Below are positions 53,171 through 61,665 of a DNA stretch of 64,000 bases, in pieces. Within the stretch, counting starts at the first letter, position 1. Every line of letters starts with the position of its first letter. The notes under the pieces were generated by a model. The model did not search any database, was not told where the DNA came from, and saw nothing but the letters and a program-made list of their open reading frames with translations. Source of the DNA: Candidatus Binatia bacterium. GTDB taxonomy: Bacteria; Desulfobacterota; Binatia; UBA9968; JAJDTQ01. The position numbers were made by a program, and so were the translations under genes. The stretch spans positions 2,557,042 through 2,621,041 of the forward strand of contig OX638375.1 in the NCBI GenBank assembly GCA_951813575.1. Direction: 5' to 3'.

Positions 53171-55579
53171 ATGGCGGATCGACAGAACGGCACGGACCCG
53201 CCCGCGGCGCTGGGCCACCTCCGGGTGGTGGAGCTTGGGGACGTGCCCGCGGCCTACGCCGGCCGGCTGCTGGCCGACCTCGGCGCCGACGTCATCAAGG
53301 TGGAGCCGCCGGGCGGCGCGCCCGAGCGCGGGCTTCCACCCTTCGCCGGCGGCGTCGAGGGCATCGAGCGCAGCCTCACGTCCGCCCACGCCAACACCAA
53401 CAAGCGCAGCCTGGTGCTGGACCTCGCCTCCGCCCCGGACCGGGACACCTTCACCAAGCTCCTGCTTTCGGCGGACGTGTTCATCGAGGCCACGCCGTTG
53501 GGCCGTTTGGAGGAATGGGGCTTCACCGACGCGTGGCTTCGGGAGGCCTGTCCCGCGTTGGTGACGGTGTCCATGACGCCCTTCGGCCGCACCGGCCCCT
53601 ACCGCCACTACAAGACCAGCGACGCCATCACCAACGGCGCCGGCGGCTTTCTCTACGGCCAGGGAGACGACGAGCGCGGGCCGTGCACGGCTCCCTCCCA
53701 CTCGGCCTACCAAGTGGCTGGATGCGTGGCCGCGACCCTGGCCGTGGCCGGAGTGCGGCACCAGAGGCGCAGCGGCGCGGGCCAGCGCCTGGACGTTTCG
53801 CTGCAGGAGGCCCTGACCTTCACCAACAGCAGCTCCATCGCCCGCTATACCCTGGAAAACCGAATGGGGCGCCGGCCCGGAGCCAAGACCTACGGCGGCT
53901 CGGTGACCAACATCTACCGCTGCAAGGACGGCCGCTACGTCCACTTCACCGCCAACCTGCCCCACATGTGGCGCGAGTTCACCCAGAACTGGATGACAGG
54001 GACGATTCTGTCCGAGCCGCAGTGGGAGGACATGGCCTACCGCGACTCCCGGAGCGACGAAGCCTCCGCGGTGGCGGCGGAGTTCATCAGCGGCTTCACC
54101 GCGGCAGAGTTCGTCGCCGAGGCGCAGCGGCGGCACCTCTCCGCCGCTCCGCTCAACACCGTGGGAGAGTTCGTCGAGGGCGAGCAACTGGCCGCGCGCC
54201 ACTGGCTCCAGGAGATCGAGCACCCGGTCATCGGCCGCTACCGGGCGCCGGGCTTCCCCATGCGGCTTTCCGGGACGCCCATGCGGGTGCGCCGGCCGGC
54301 GCCGCTGCTGGACCAGCACCGGCAGGAGGTCCTGGCCGAGCTGGAGCAGGGCAGGGAACCCGTCCCGACGCCGGCGCAACCGGAAGCCGAGGCCGGCGAC
54401 GGAATGCTGTCGGGGCTCCGCATGGTCGACCTGACCCAGCAGTTCGCTGGCCCCCTGGGCACCGAGATCCTGGGCTACTACGGCGTCGAAGTCCTCAAGA
54501 TCGAGTCCAACACCGTGGCGGCCCGGGGCCGGGGCGCCGCCATCCACGCCGACATGAACCGGGCCAAGCTGGGCGTCACCCTGAACCTGCGCCACGACCA
54601 GGGCAAGGAGCTGTTCCGCCGTCTGGTGGAGCGCTCCCAGTTGGTGGTGGAGAACTTCAGCGTAGGGGTCATGGAGCGGCTCGGCTTCGACTACGAGTCG
54701 CTGCGCAAGGTGAACCCCGGCATCATCCAGGTCTCCATGCCCGGCTGGGGCCGGGAAGGGCCGTTGCGCTCGTGGGTGGCCTGGGGCTGGCAGCTCCTGG
54801 CCTACACCGGCCTCATGCGCCTGTGGGGCTATCCCGAGTCCCCCATGCGCGCCCGCTGCAAGATCGCCTGGCCGGACCGCGTCGGCGCCATCACCATGGC
54901 CCTGGGAGTTGCCGCCGCCGTGGAGCACCAGGAGCGCACCGGGGAAGGCCAGTTCATCGAGGCCTCGATGCTCGAGGCCCAGGGCGCCATGATGGCCCCC
55001 GCCATCCTCGACTACACGGTCAACGCCAACGAATGGGACACGCTGGGCTACCGGGAGATACTCGGGGAGCCCTACGCCCCCTACGGTTGCTACCCCTGCG
55101 CGGGCAACGACGACTGGGTCATCATCGCCTGCGAGACCGACGAAGAATGGCGGGCCATGGCCGGGGTCATCGGCGCGGGCTCATGGGCCGACGACGAGCG
55201 CTTCGCGGACAGGGAAGGCCGCCGGCAGCACCGCGACGAGCTGGATGAGAAGCTGACCGCGTGGACCCGCACCCAGACCGCCCGCCAAGCCTTCCGCCGC
55301 TTGCAGCAGGCCGGCGTGGCCGCCGGCAACCCCATGTCCGGCGAGGACCTCTACTACGACCCCCACCTGCGCGAGCGCGGCCACATCGTCGAGATGGACG
55401 AACCCCCCTGGGGCCGGGTCGGCCACCACGGCATCCCCGGCATCCCGTCCCGGTCAAAGGCCAGCGCCGCGATGCCGGCGCCCTGGATCGGGGCGCACAA
55501 CCCCTACGTGCTCGGTGAGGTGCTCGGCTTGTCGGAAGAGGAGATCGCCGCGCTGGAGGAGGTGGAGGCGATCAAGTAG
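53171..55579 (+). CDS. CaiB/BaiF CoA-transferase, double-length
   Basis: An 802-residue protein holding two family-III CoA-transferase units. The first (residues about 15-395) starts LRVVELGDVPAAYAGRLLADLGADVIKVEPPGG; the second (about 410-800) starts LRMVDLTQQFAGPLGTEILGYYGVEVLKIES. Such enzymes move CoA between carboxylic acids through an Asp-CoA anhydride. In both halves the catalytic Asp position seems to be Glu (DVSLQEALTF and EASMLEAQGA). It is 24 bases downstream of the LVIVD gene, so the two likely act together. The 3' end is closed by REP elements. Confidence 0.9.
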   Translation: MADRQNGTDPPAALGHLRVVELGDVPAAYAGRLLADLGADVIKVEPPGGAPERGLPPFAGGVEGIERSLTSAHANTNKRSLVLDLASAPDRDTFTKLLLSADVFIEATPLGRLEEWGFTDAWLREACPALVTVSMTPFGRTGPYRHYKTSDAITNGAGGFLYGQGDDERGPCTAPSHSAYQVAGCVAATLAVAGVRHQRRSGAGQRLDVSLQEALTFTNSSSIARYTLENRMGRRPGAKTYGGSVTNIYRCKDGRYVHFTANLPHMWREFTQNWMTGTILSEPQWEDMAYRDSRSDEASAVAAEFISGFTAAEFVAEAQRRHLSAAPLNTVGEFVEGEQLAARHWLQEIEHPVIGRYRAPGFPMRLSGTPMRVRRPAPLLDQHRQEVLAELEQGREPVPTPAQPEAEAGDGMLSGLRMVDLTQQFAGPLGTEILGYYGVEVLKIESNTVAARGRGAAIHADMNRAKLGVTLNLRHDQGKELFRRLVERSQLVVENFSVGVMERLGFDYESLRKVNPGIIQVSMPGWGREGPLRSWVAWGWQLLAYTGLMRLWGYPESPMRARCKIAWPDRVGAITMALGVAAAVEHQERTGEGQFIEASMLEAQGAMMAPAILDYTVNANEWDTLGYREILGEPYAPYGCYPCAGNDDWVIIACETDEEWRAMAGVIGAGSWADDERFADREGRRQHRDELDEKLTAWTRTQTARQAFRRLQQAGVAAGNPMSGEDLYYDPHLRERGHIVEMDEPPWGRVGHHGIPGIPSRSKASAAMPAPWIGAHNPYVLGEVLGLSEEEIAALEEVEAIK

Positions 55580-55580
55580 C

Positions 55581-55650
55581 CGTCATCCGGACTTGATCCG
55601 GGATCGAGTTCTCCTCTACCCGTCACCCCGGGCTTGACCCGGGGTCCAGG
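55581..55650. repeat. Two REP palindromes
   Basis: CGTCATCCGGACTTGATCCG followed by GGATCGAG (55581-55608) and CGTCACCCCGGGCTTGACCC followed by GGGGTCCAGG (55621-55650) lie in direct order between convergent genes. The second overlaps the last codons and stop of the DUF5131 gene. Confidence 0.9.
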
Positions 55651-56405
55651 GCGGTGGTGGGGCATGGCTCTGGTATGGACCGTCCCACCCAGCGCTCCAT
55701 GTCGGGCATCTGATTCCACACTTGGTTGTCCAGGGTCCTTCCTGTTCTCTTCTTGAATACCCCGCCCCATTGCTTGAAAAAGAACGGCACCTTGTGCTGC
55801 AGACAGTTGTCGCGGATTTCCCGTACCCAGTCGGCTTCCATCGGTCGTGCGCTCGGTCCTGATTCGCCGCCGACGATCACCCAGTCGATGCCATCAAGGG
55901 GTATGTTCGTTAGTGGTCCAAGCAGGGGTTCCAGCGATAGAAATTTAACCAGAGCACCGGTTTCCCCGAGCCGCTCCAACCTGTCCATCCACCGTGCCGA
56001 CTCGATGCTCGTTCCGAGCCAGATGTTCGGCGTCCATGACAGCCGCTTGTCGAGTTGCACGACCCGCCCCGGTCGCTTGGTCAGAACCTGGAAGGTATGT
56101 TGGGGCAAACGGTTCATGACATCGAACACCGCACGGATGAACTCGGCGGGGACCGATTTGTGAAAAAGGTCCGACATGGAGTTGACGAAAACAAGATGTG
56201 GCCGATTCCACCTGGAGGGCTCCTCCAGCGTACGCGGGTGGACGGTCACCTTGAAGCCCTCCCGGTACTTTTGCGCTCCCATGGCTCGGAGCCGTCTGGA
56301 CATGCGCTCCGCGTAGCAGTGCTTGCAGCCGTGACTGATCTTCGTGCAGCCGGTTACCGGATTCCAGGTGATCTCAGTCCATTCGATGGCGGAGCGAGAA
56401 GCCAT
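55623..56405 (-). CDS. Phage Gp37/Gp68-like (DUF5131) three-Cys-motif protein
   Basis: A 260-residue protein. [35 protein letters not shown] has the three-Cys cluster (C-x6-C-x2-C) that resembles a radical-SAM iron-sulfur site. [45 protein letters not shown] and [14 protein letters not shown] are family blocks. Its last residues ([11 protein letters not shown]) and stop are encoded inside a REP element, so the natural C-terminus has been altered or extended. It follows TcmP by two bases. It is low in GC relative to neighbours. Function is unknown; nucleic-acid modification is a fair guess. Confidence 0.88.
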   Translation of the reverse strand: MASRSAIEWTEITWNPVTGCTKISHGCKHCYAERMSRRLRAMGAQKYREGFKVTVHPRTLEEPSRWNRPHLVFVNSMSDLFHKSVPAEFIRAVFDVMNRLPQHTFQVLTKRPGRVVQLDKRLSWTPNIWLGTSIESARWMDRLERLGETGALVKFLSLEPLLGPLTNIPLDGIDWVIVGGESGPSARPMEADWVREIRDNCLQHKVPFFFKQWGGVFKKRTGRTLDNQVWNQMPDMERWVGRSIPEPCPTTALDPGSSPG

Positions 56406-56407
56406 GC

Positions 56408-57277
56408 CTAAAGGTGTTTCAGGATATGCCCTGCGATACGCTTGGCAGTGGCTGTTCCTTTCGGATTGCCTACGCAGAACAAGAGCTCGAACAATGTGGA
56501 TTTCTTCGAGTTCTTAAAAGGTCGAGATTGTTTGAGGAACCGATCTTCGAACAGACTGGCAAGTTTGGCCTTGTAGATTCCAAGTAATCCATCCACGCCT
56601 TGATCCCGTTCGTGCTCGACAGTTCCAAAGAGGTTCCCTTGTCGAGCCTGTTGGTACAGTTCACGCCAGCCTTCATCGCCGAACACACTGGTCAATCGTT
56701 GCGCCCATTGATCCGAAATGTCGTCAGGCCGCTTCGAGGTTGGGAGCATGCGGGTAATTGCGGCGACTGGGAACAGGATCCAAGTGTCCAATGCATTTAG
56801 CGCAGCAATCTCCTTGAGCGTCGACCACTCGACCTGAGTGGCAAACGGATCGAGGAACAGAACCCCTCGCCATTCATGCCAATCCTCTTGAAGTGAGCAT
56901 AGGTACTGATTGGCCTCTGAATTTTCGATCCGGATGTCTCTGCCAACGTGGGAATCTTGAAGCCTCGCCAATTCTTGGCAGCGAGCCCGATCCTGTTCCA
57001 CGAAGATTAATCGGTCAAACCGTTTGTCCTGAACGTCAAGCGCTATCGCCGCCGAACCGTCATGGAATGCTCTGATGTCCGGGTCCTGTGCCGGGAGATT
57101 GACGGATCCGGTTCCAGCGAACGCATCAATATACACTAACCGAAATGGCTGATTCTTGAGCGCCGTCGTATAGGCGTCGAGATACGCCCGGAGGATCTGC
57201 AACTTCTTGAGGGTCCATGGGCCACCATACGTTGCCGCCGGTTCGGCGATGAATCCCCGCATTCGGTCAACTTTCAA
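56408..57277 (-). CDS. tcmP: Three-Cys-motif partner protein TcmP
   Basis: A 289-residue protein named for its constant pairing with three-Cys-motif proteins. [40 protein letters not shown] (about residue 47, methyltransferase-like motif I), [14 protein letters not shown] (acidic second strand) and [23 protein letters not shown] (about 140) suggest a methyltransferase-type Rossmann fold. [18 protein letters not shown] closes it. The pair is found in phages, plasmids and islands. The region is visibly less GC-rich than the surroundings, which supports transfer. Confidence 0.88.
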   Translation of the reverse strand: MKVDRMRGFIAEPAATYGGPWTLKKLQILRAYLDAYTTALKNQPFRLVYIDAFAGTGSVNLPAQDPDIRAFHDGSAAIALDVQDKRFDRLIFVEQDRARCQELARLQDSHVGRDIRIENSEANQYLCSLQEDWHEWRGVLFLDPFATQVEWSTLKEIAALNALDTWILFPVAAITRMLPTSKRPDDISDQWAQRLTSVFGDEGWRELYQQARQGNLFGTVEHERDQGVDGLLGIYKAKLASLFEDRFLKQSRPFKNSKKSTLFELLFCVGNPKGTATAKRIAGHILKHL

Positions 57278-57304
57278 GACTTGACGGTTGCGGACTGAGC
57301 AGGA

Positions 57305-58189
57305 TCAGTGCCCCTTTGAGAACGGCCCGAACGGCTCCGGCCGGAAGGGCTTGTCCCGGGTCTCGAAGAAGGCGCGCAGGCCACCCTGCTTGCGGGCGTC
57401 CTCCAGGCGTTTGTTGAATTCTTCGCGCTTGGAGAGTCGGGCCATGGCGCTCAGCTCGGAGTTGAGCAGCCAGGCCTTGTGGAGGCCCATCATCTCCAGC
57501 CCCTGGGTGGCGATGGCGAGGTTGATCTTGACCGTTTCGGGCGGCACCAGGGCCACGCGCTCGACCATGCGGAAGCATTCTTCCAGCAGTTCGTCGCGGG
57601 GCACGACCTTGTTGACCAGGCCGATGCGTAGCGCCTCCGCCGCGTCCACGTGGTCGCCGGTGAGGGCGTAGCGCAGGGCGTTCTTGGGGCCGGCCAGCAG
57701 CACCCAGATGAAATCCGTGCCGGAGGCGTGGCGCACCTGGGGCTGGCCGAACACGGCGTCGTCCGCGGCCACGGTCAGGTGGCAGGTGAGGGCCAGCCAC
57801 GAGGCCGTGCCCAGGCACCAGCCGTTGACCGCGCCGACGATGGGCTTGGGGTACTCCCAGCGGTAGAGCCGCCGCCGCAGGAGCTCTTCGCGGTCCTTGT
57901 CCCGGACCTCGTCGAACTCCTTGTAGAGCGGCACTCCCTCGGGCAGGGCCTGGGGCCACACGGTGTCGGGGACGCCTTCCCCGGACATGTCCTCGCCGGT
58001 GGAGAAGCAGCCGCCGGAGCCGGTGAGGATCACGCCGCGCACTTCCGGATCGTCCTTGGCCTCGGCCAGCGCCGCGTCGAGCTCCGCCAGCAGCGCCTCG
58101 TTCAGGGCGTTGCGCCGTTCCGGGCGGTTGAGGGTGATGAGGACGCCACTGCGTTGTTTTTCGTAGAGGATGTTCTGATAGGTGGTCAT
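57305..58189 (-). CDS. Enoyl-CoA hydratase/isomerase-fold protein lacking catalytic Glu
   Basis: A 294-residue crotonase-superfamily protein. VLITLNRPERRNALN, VILTGSGGCFSTGEDMSGEG (oxyanion hole), NGWCLGTASWLALTCHLTVAADDAVFGQPQVRHASGTDF form the core. The positions of the two hydratase Glu residues are Trp (TASWL) and Gln (QPQVR), so classical hydration is unlikely. The insert GVPDTVWPQALPEGVPLYKEFDEVRDKDREELLRRR (about 75-110) is shared in place with the next gene. The two are paralogues 34 bases apart. Confidence 0.86.
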   Translation of the reverse strand: MTTYQNILYEKQRSGVLITLNRPERRNALNEALLAELDAALAEAKDDPEVRGVILTGSGGCFSTGEDMSGEGVPDTVWPQALPEGVPLYKEFDEVRDKDREELLRRRLYRWEYPKPIVGAVNGWCLGTASWLALTCHLTVAADDAVFGQPQVRHASGTDFIWVLLAGPKNALRYALTGDHVDAAEALRIGLVNKVVPRDELLEECFRMVERVALVPPETVKINLAIATQGLEMMGLHKAWLLNSELSAMARLSKREEFNKRLEDARKQGGLRAFFETRDKPFRPEPFGPFSKGH

Positions 58190-58223
58190 GGGGTCTCCTT
58201 GACGGATGCCGGACGAGGTCGGC

Positions 58224-59102
58224 CTATTCCTTGGGCTTCGAACGCGGGCCGAAGGGCTCGGGCTGGAACGGGCCGTCCCGCAGTTGCAGGTACTCCCGGA
58301 TGTTCTTCTCCCGGGCCTCGTTGAGCGGGCGCCGGTGCTCCTCCCGCAGCATCACGTGGGCCGGGGCCGAGAGCTGGGAGTCCAGCATCAGGGCGTCGCG
58401 CAGGCCCATCATCTCCATGCCCAGGGTGGCGATGGCGAGGTTGATCTTCACCGTCTCGGGCGGCACCAGCGCGATGCGGTCCGCCAGCTCGAGACACTCG
58501 TCCAGCAGCCGTTCGTGGGGCACCACCTTGATGACCAGGCCGATGCGCAGGGCTTCCTGGGCGTCGATATGGTCGCCCACCAGGCCGTAGCGGAGCGAGT
58601 TCTTGACTCCGGCGAGCATGGTCCACAGGAAGCTCGTGTTGGAGCCGTGCCGCACCTCGGGCTGGGCGAAGACGGCCTGCTCCGAGGCGATGGTGATGTG
58701 GGTGCACAGCGCCAGCCACGAGCCCGCGCCCATGGCCCAGCCGTTGATGGCGCCGATGACCGGCTTGTCCAGTTCCCACAGCCGCAGGAACTCGTTGCCC
58801 TCCCGGCCGCGCCAGGAGTCGATCCAGTCCGACGCGGACTGCCCCGTGGGAACGCCGTAGGGCCACTCGAGGTCGCGCCGCCGGCCGGGCTTGGGTCCTT
58901 GGTCCATGCCGGCGGAAAAGGCGCGCCCGGCCCCGGTGATGATGACGGCCCGCACCTCCGGGTCGGCCACGGCCTCGTCCAGCGCCGCGGACATCTCGTG
59001 CTGGACGGTGGGGCTGATGGCGTTCATGACCTGCGGCCGGTTCAGCGTGATCAACCCGGCGGCGCCGCGTCTCTCGTACAGAATCTCGGTGTAGTTTGCC
59101 AT
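58224..59102 (-). CDS. Enoyl-CoA hydratase/isomerase-fold protein
   Basis: A 292-residue paralogue of the previous gene: LITLNRPQVMNAI, VIITGAGRAFSAGMDQGPKPGRRRD, NGWAMGAGSWLALCTHITIASEQAVFAQPEVRHGSNTSF and the same FxPEPFGP end. It keeps the second Glu (QPEVR), while the first is Trp (AGSWL). This suggests a different crotonase reaction or a one-acid mechanism. Both genes end in an F[RQ]PEPFGP tail. It lies 18 bases after the S24 repressor gene, hence perhaps under its promoter. Confidence 0.86.
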   Translation of the reverse strand: MANYTEILYERRGAAGLITLNRPQVMNAISPTVQHEMSAALDEAVADPEVRAVIITGAGRAFSAGMDQGPKPGRRRDLEWPYGVPTGQSASDWIDSWRGREGNEFLRLWELDKPVIGAINGWAMGAGSWLALCTHITIASEQAVFAQPEVRHGSNTSFLWTMLAGVKNSLRYGLVGDHIDAQEALRIGLVIKVVPHERLLDECLELADRIALVPPETVKINLAIATLGMEMMGLRDALMLDSQLSAPAHVMLREEHRRPLNEAREKNIREYLQLRDGPFQPEPFGPRSKPKE

Positions 59103-59120
59103 GGGGTTATTCCTATCTCC

Positions 59121-59756
59121 TTATTTCTCTTTCTTCCACACGATGCGGTAAATGCCGGCGATGTCGGCGAGCGGCATGATGATGGGGTCGTAGCCGTGGG
59201 CGATGCTGATGAGCACCAGGTTGCCGTTCTCCTTCTTGATGCGCTTGATCAGGTACTCGCCGCCCACGGTCTTGACCACGCAGTAGTCGCCCGAGTGCCA
59301 TTCCTTGTTGGGCGAGCACACGACGATCTCCTTGTCCTCGTAGCGCGGGCTCATGGAGTCGCCGCGGACCTCGACCCCGAAGGCGTTGGCGTCGCCGAGG
59401 TCGTAGGGGCGCGACACCCGGCGCCAGCCCTGGCCCACCGGGAAGCCGTCCTCGGAGAACTCGCCCCGTCCCGCGCCGGCGCGCCCCACCACCGGCAGGT
59501 CGTCCGGCACGTGGCCGGACACGTCCCGCACCTGGTCGCTGGTGGACAGGAGCCATTCCAGGGAGACGCCGCACACCGACGCCAGCCGATGCAGGATGGC
59601 GGACTGCGGCGCGCGGTCGCCGGCCATGTAGTTGTAGACCGCGGTCTTGGAGATTCCCGCCCGGGCCGCCACATCCAGCGGGTCCCGGTCCGCCAGGGCG
59701 AGGGTCAGACGGCGGGCGAGATCCGTCTTCGGGAGTCTTGTTTTTTTCCTTGGCAT
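59121..59756 (-). CDS. HTH/S24 peptidase-type repressor (phage CI/LexA-like)
   Basis: A 211-residue protein. An N-terminal HTH (DLARRLTLALADRDPLDVAARAGISKTAVYNYMAGDRAPQ, about residues 12-51) joins a C-terminal S24 domain: VVGRAGAGRGEF (Ala-Gly cleavage region, about 90), FGVEVRGDSMSPRYEDKEIV (catalytic Ser, about 132) and GDYCVVKTVGGEYLIKRI (catalytic Lys, about 158). Such repressors cut themselves when RecA is activated. It is divergent to a small gene, with a palindrome between. No other phage gene is nearby, so it is either a phage relic or a domesticated stress regulator. Confidence 0.9.
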   Translation of the reverse strand: MPRKKTRLPKTDLARRLTLALADRDPLDVAARAGISKTAVYNYMAGDRAPQSAILHRLASVCGVSLEWLLSTSDQVRDVSGHVPDDLPVVGRAGAGRGEFSEDGFPVGQGWRRVSRPYDLGDANAFGVEVRGDSMSPRYEDKEIVVCSPNKEWHSGDYCVVKTVGGEYLIKRIKKENGNLVLISIAHGYDPIIMPLADIAGIYRIVWKKEK

Positions 59757-59786
59757 CGTGTATATAGTTCTCGAATGAAAAATAGC

Positions 59787-59805
59787 TTGACATTATAGTA
59801 GTCAA
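59787..59805 (+). promoter_or_regulatory. Palindromic operator/promoter between the S24 repressor and a small gene
   Basis: TTGAC-ATTATAGTA-GTCAA is a perfect 5-bp inverted repeat in an AT-rich tract between divergent genes. TTGACA (59787-59792) can serve as -35 for the rightward gene with TAACTT 17 bp further. On the other strand TTGACT lies in the mirrored arm. It is a likely binding site of the S24 repressor. Confidence 0.55.
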
Positions 59806-59865
59806 TTGATAACTTCCCGTCAAGCGCTGTCATGACGCGACTCTCTACGGGAAGGAAGGGCGACG

Positions 59866-60153
59866 ATGGCAAGTGATACGAAAGATACGAAACGACATCT
59901 GAGATCGGTGAGCGGAGGCCGGGAAACGAAGAAGTGGGTGGAGGTGGACGCCTCGCTGGTGGGGCTCTCGGTGCTCTCGGCCCTGCACAAGCTCGACCAC
60001 GGCGAAGAAGACGAGGCTGACGTGGAAATCGGCGGCCGCACCCTGCGAATCCGTCTTGACCCGCTCAAAAAGCGCGTCTTGATGTTCGAGCTCAAGAAGA
60101 CGCGGTCCCGCAACCCCCGCCTCGGGGGTCCGGGCACCAAAACCCTCCACTAG
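59866..60153 (+). CDS. Small protein of unknown function
   Basis: A 95-residue, highly charged protein: basic N-terminus (KDTKDTKRHLRSVSGGRETKK-like), a middle WVEVDASLVGLSVLSALHKLDHGEEDEADVEIGGRTLRIRL that could form a small alpha/beta unit, and a basic tail (FELKKTRSRNPRLGG). I recognise no family. GGAAGGAAGG lies ahead of the ATG. It is divergent from, and probably controlled by, the S24 repressor. The 250 bases behind it hold GC-rich inverted repeats but no gene. Confidence 0.7.
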   Translation: MASDTKDTKRHLRSVSGGRETKKWVEVDASLVGLSVLSALHKLDHGEEDEADVEIGGRTLRIRLDPLKKRVLMFELKKTRSRNPRLGGPGTKTLH

Positions 60154-60362
60154 GGCCGGCGACCCGGGGAACCGGCTCCGGGGCCACGGCTGGCGTGTCA
60201 CCGGCCCGTGGTCTCGGCGCCCTCCCCAGGCGTTTCGCGACACATCCCCAGCCGGGAACTCCACAGGCACCGGCCCCAAGGGGCTCCTGAGGCATTCACC
60301 CTCTCCGTGTGAATTTTCGCCAAATTTGTTCACCACCGGTGGTTGAATCCGGTGTTGTATCT

Positions 60363-60404
60363 GTGTATTAATGCAACGATACACTTAACGGAGAATCGTT
60401 GCAT
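60363..60404 (+). promoter_or_regulatory. GntR (YtrA-type) operator and start-codon hairpin
   Basis: GTGTAT (60363-60368) and ATACAC (60379-60384) form an inverted repeat with 10 bp between, as expected for a YtrA-type site. In addition ATGCAACGAT (60371-60380) pairs perfectly with ATCGTTGCAT (60395-60404), which includes the AT of the ATG at 60403. The ribosome site GGAGA lies in the 14-base loop. Confidence 0.65.
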
Positions 60405-61656
60405 GACCTCATGGGTTGACACGTTTCGGTCGCTCTTTCTTGGCAGCTGGTGGTGGTTCCCGTCCGCCTTTTTCGCACCGTGGTGGTTCTCTCTGCTCCT
60501 CATGTTCCTGGCCGCGGTGTTCCTGTCGTTCTCGATCCTGACGGGCGGCTCGAACGCGGCGCTATTCTTCGGCCTGGCAGTCGCGGGTGTCTGGGCGGGG
60601 TGCTGGGCCCGGCGATTGCACGGCTGGGAATGCACCGTTCTCGTTCCTCAACTTCCCCGCCACCTGTTCGTTCTGCCCGTGGCGATTGTCGCCGCCGCCA
60701 CCCTCTTTTCAGGCGCGGTCTCGATTTACGCGGGCAACCCGCTCCCTGCCGTGGGGCCGGCGTTGCTCGTGGGCATCGGAATAGTCTATGCGCTTGTCCG
60801 CGTGCCCGAGTGGCTGGCGTCTCTCTTCATTGTGGGGGCTCCGTGGCTGTTTCTTGTGTGGCCTTCCAGCGGGGCGGTGCACCTGCAGGTACTTTCGCAC
60901 CCGCTGGTGCAGATAGCGGCGGTTGTCCCGGCCGTGATTTTTCTGACGGTCCTGAAGCGCAGCCTGGCGTCCTCCGTTTTCGAAGCGCCCTCGTCCGCTG
61001 TCCGGGACCGGACCCCGGCGCCGGTGTCCTGGAACACTTCCGCGACCGTCAAGCGGCTGTCCGGGTTGGCGCTCTTGGCGCTCAAGGGATTCGTCCTGGA
61101 CATGTTGATCGGTTTTTCGTCCAGCTATCCCTATCTGTCGTTCATGGAGGAGATCGATCGGTTCGGATCCGACTACGAGGGTTTGTTCTTTACCGCGGGC
61201 ATGATCATCCTGTGCCCGATGACCCTGTGGAACGCCGGTGATTTTCCGGCTGCGTGGTTGATGGGTCAGGGCGTTAGCCGGTCGAGGCTTGCCCGGACCC
61301 TCGTCGGACGCATGGTCTATGCGGGGGCGTTGCCCCTGCTGGGGTTCTTTCTGGCCGTGGAGATGGTGCAGTCGCTGATGGGCAACGGTTCTCCCCGATT
61401 CGAGACCCTGCTCCAGGCGCAGGTTCTGGCGTTCACGGCGCTTGCCATGGCGTATGTATTCCGCCGCAGGTATCCGGAGCGATTTCTGACTCACGTTAAC
61501 TTGTTTCTCGGCATAGCGCTGTGGTTTTTCGGCGGGCGCCTATTGCACTGGGTCGAGTTGGGCGTACCGATGTGGATTTTGCTGGTCGTCGGCAGCGCGG
61601 TCGCGGCAATCTACGCGGTCGGCCACGGCCTGGCGCGCGCGGACTATCGTCTGTAG
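60403..61656 (+). CDS. Membrane protein of an ABC transporter operon
   Basis: A 417-residue integral membrane protein with roughly ten hydrophobic segments: two near the N-terminus (FFAPWWFSLLLMFLAAVFLSF), several between about residues 95 and 200, and a cluster from 285 to 410. ATG 60403 has GGAGA eight bases before it; upstream codons in frame lack a site. It lacks a recognisable export domain and is read as the permease for the ATPase two genes on. The region of about 200-245 is a hydrophilic loop. Substrate is unknown. Confidence 0.8.
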   Translation: MTSWVDTFRSLFLGSWWWFPSAFFAPWWFSLLLMFLAAVFLSFSILTGGSNAALFFGLAVAGVWAGCWARRLHGWECTVLVPQLPRHLFVLPVAIVAAATLFSGAVSIYAGNPLPAVGPALLVGIGIVYALVRVPEWLASLFIVGAPWLFLVWPSSGAVHLQVLSHPLVQIAAVVPAVIFLTVLKRSLASSVFEAPSSAVRDRTPAPVSWNTSATVKRLSGLALLALKGFVLDMLIGFSSSYPYLSFMEEIDRFGSDYEGLFFTAGMIILCPMTLWNAGDFPAAWLMGQGVSRSRLARTLVGRMVYAGALPLLGFFLAVEMVQSLMGNGSPRFETLLQAQVLAFTALAMAYVFRRRYPERFLTHVNLFLGIALWFFGGRLLHWVELGVPMWILLVVGSAVAAIYAVGHGLARADYRL

Positions 61657-61665
61657 GGGCATCGT

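Noticed and set aside
51947..54928. 993-codon open frame on the minus strand opposite the LVIVD and CoA-transferase genes
   Set aside because: Both plus-strand genes have strong family matches and ribosome sites. The antisense product is a His/Val/Gly-rich low-complexity sequence expected from GC-rich codon bias.
52816..55248. 810-codon plus-strand frame overlapping the CoA-transferase in another frame
   Set aside because: Arg/Gly/Pro-rich translation without motifs; the +0 frame carries the CaiB domains.
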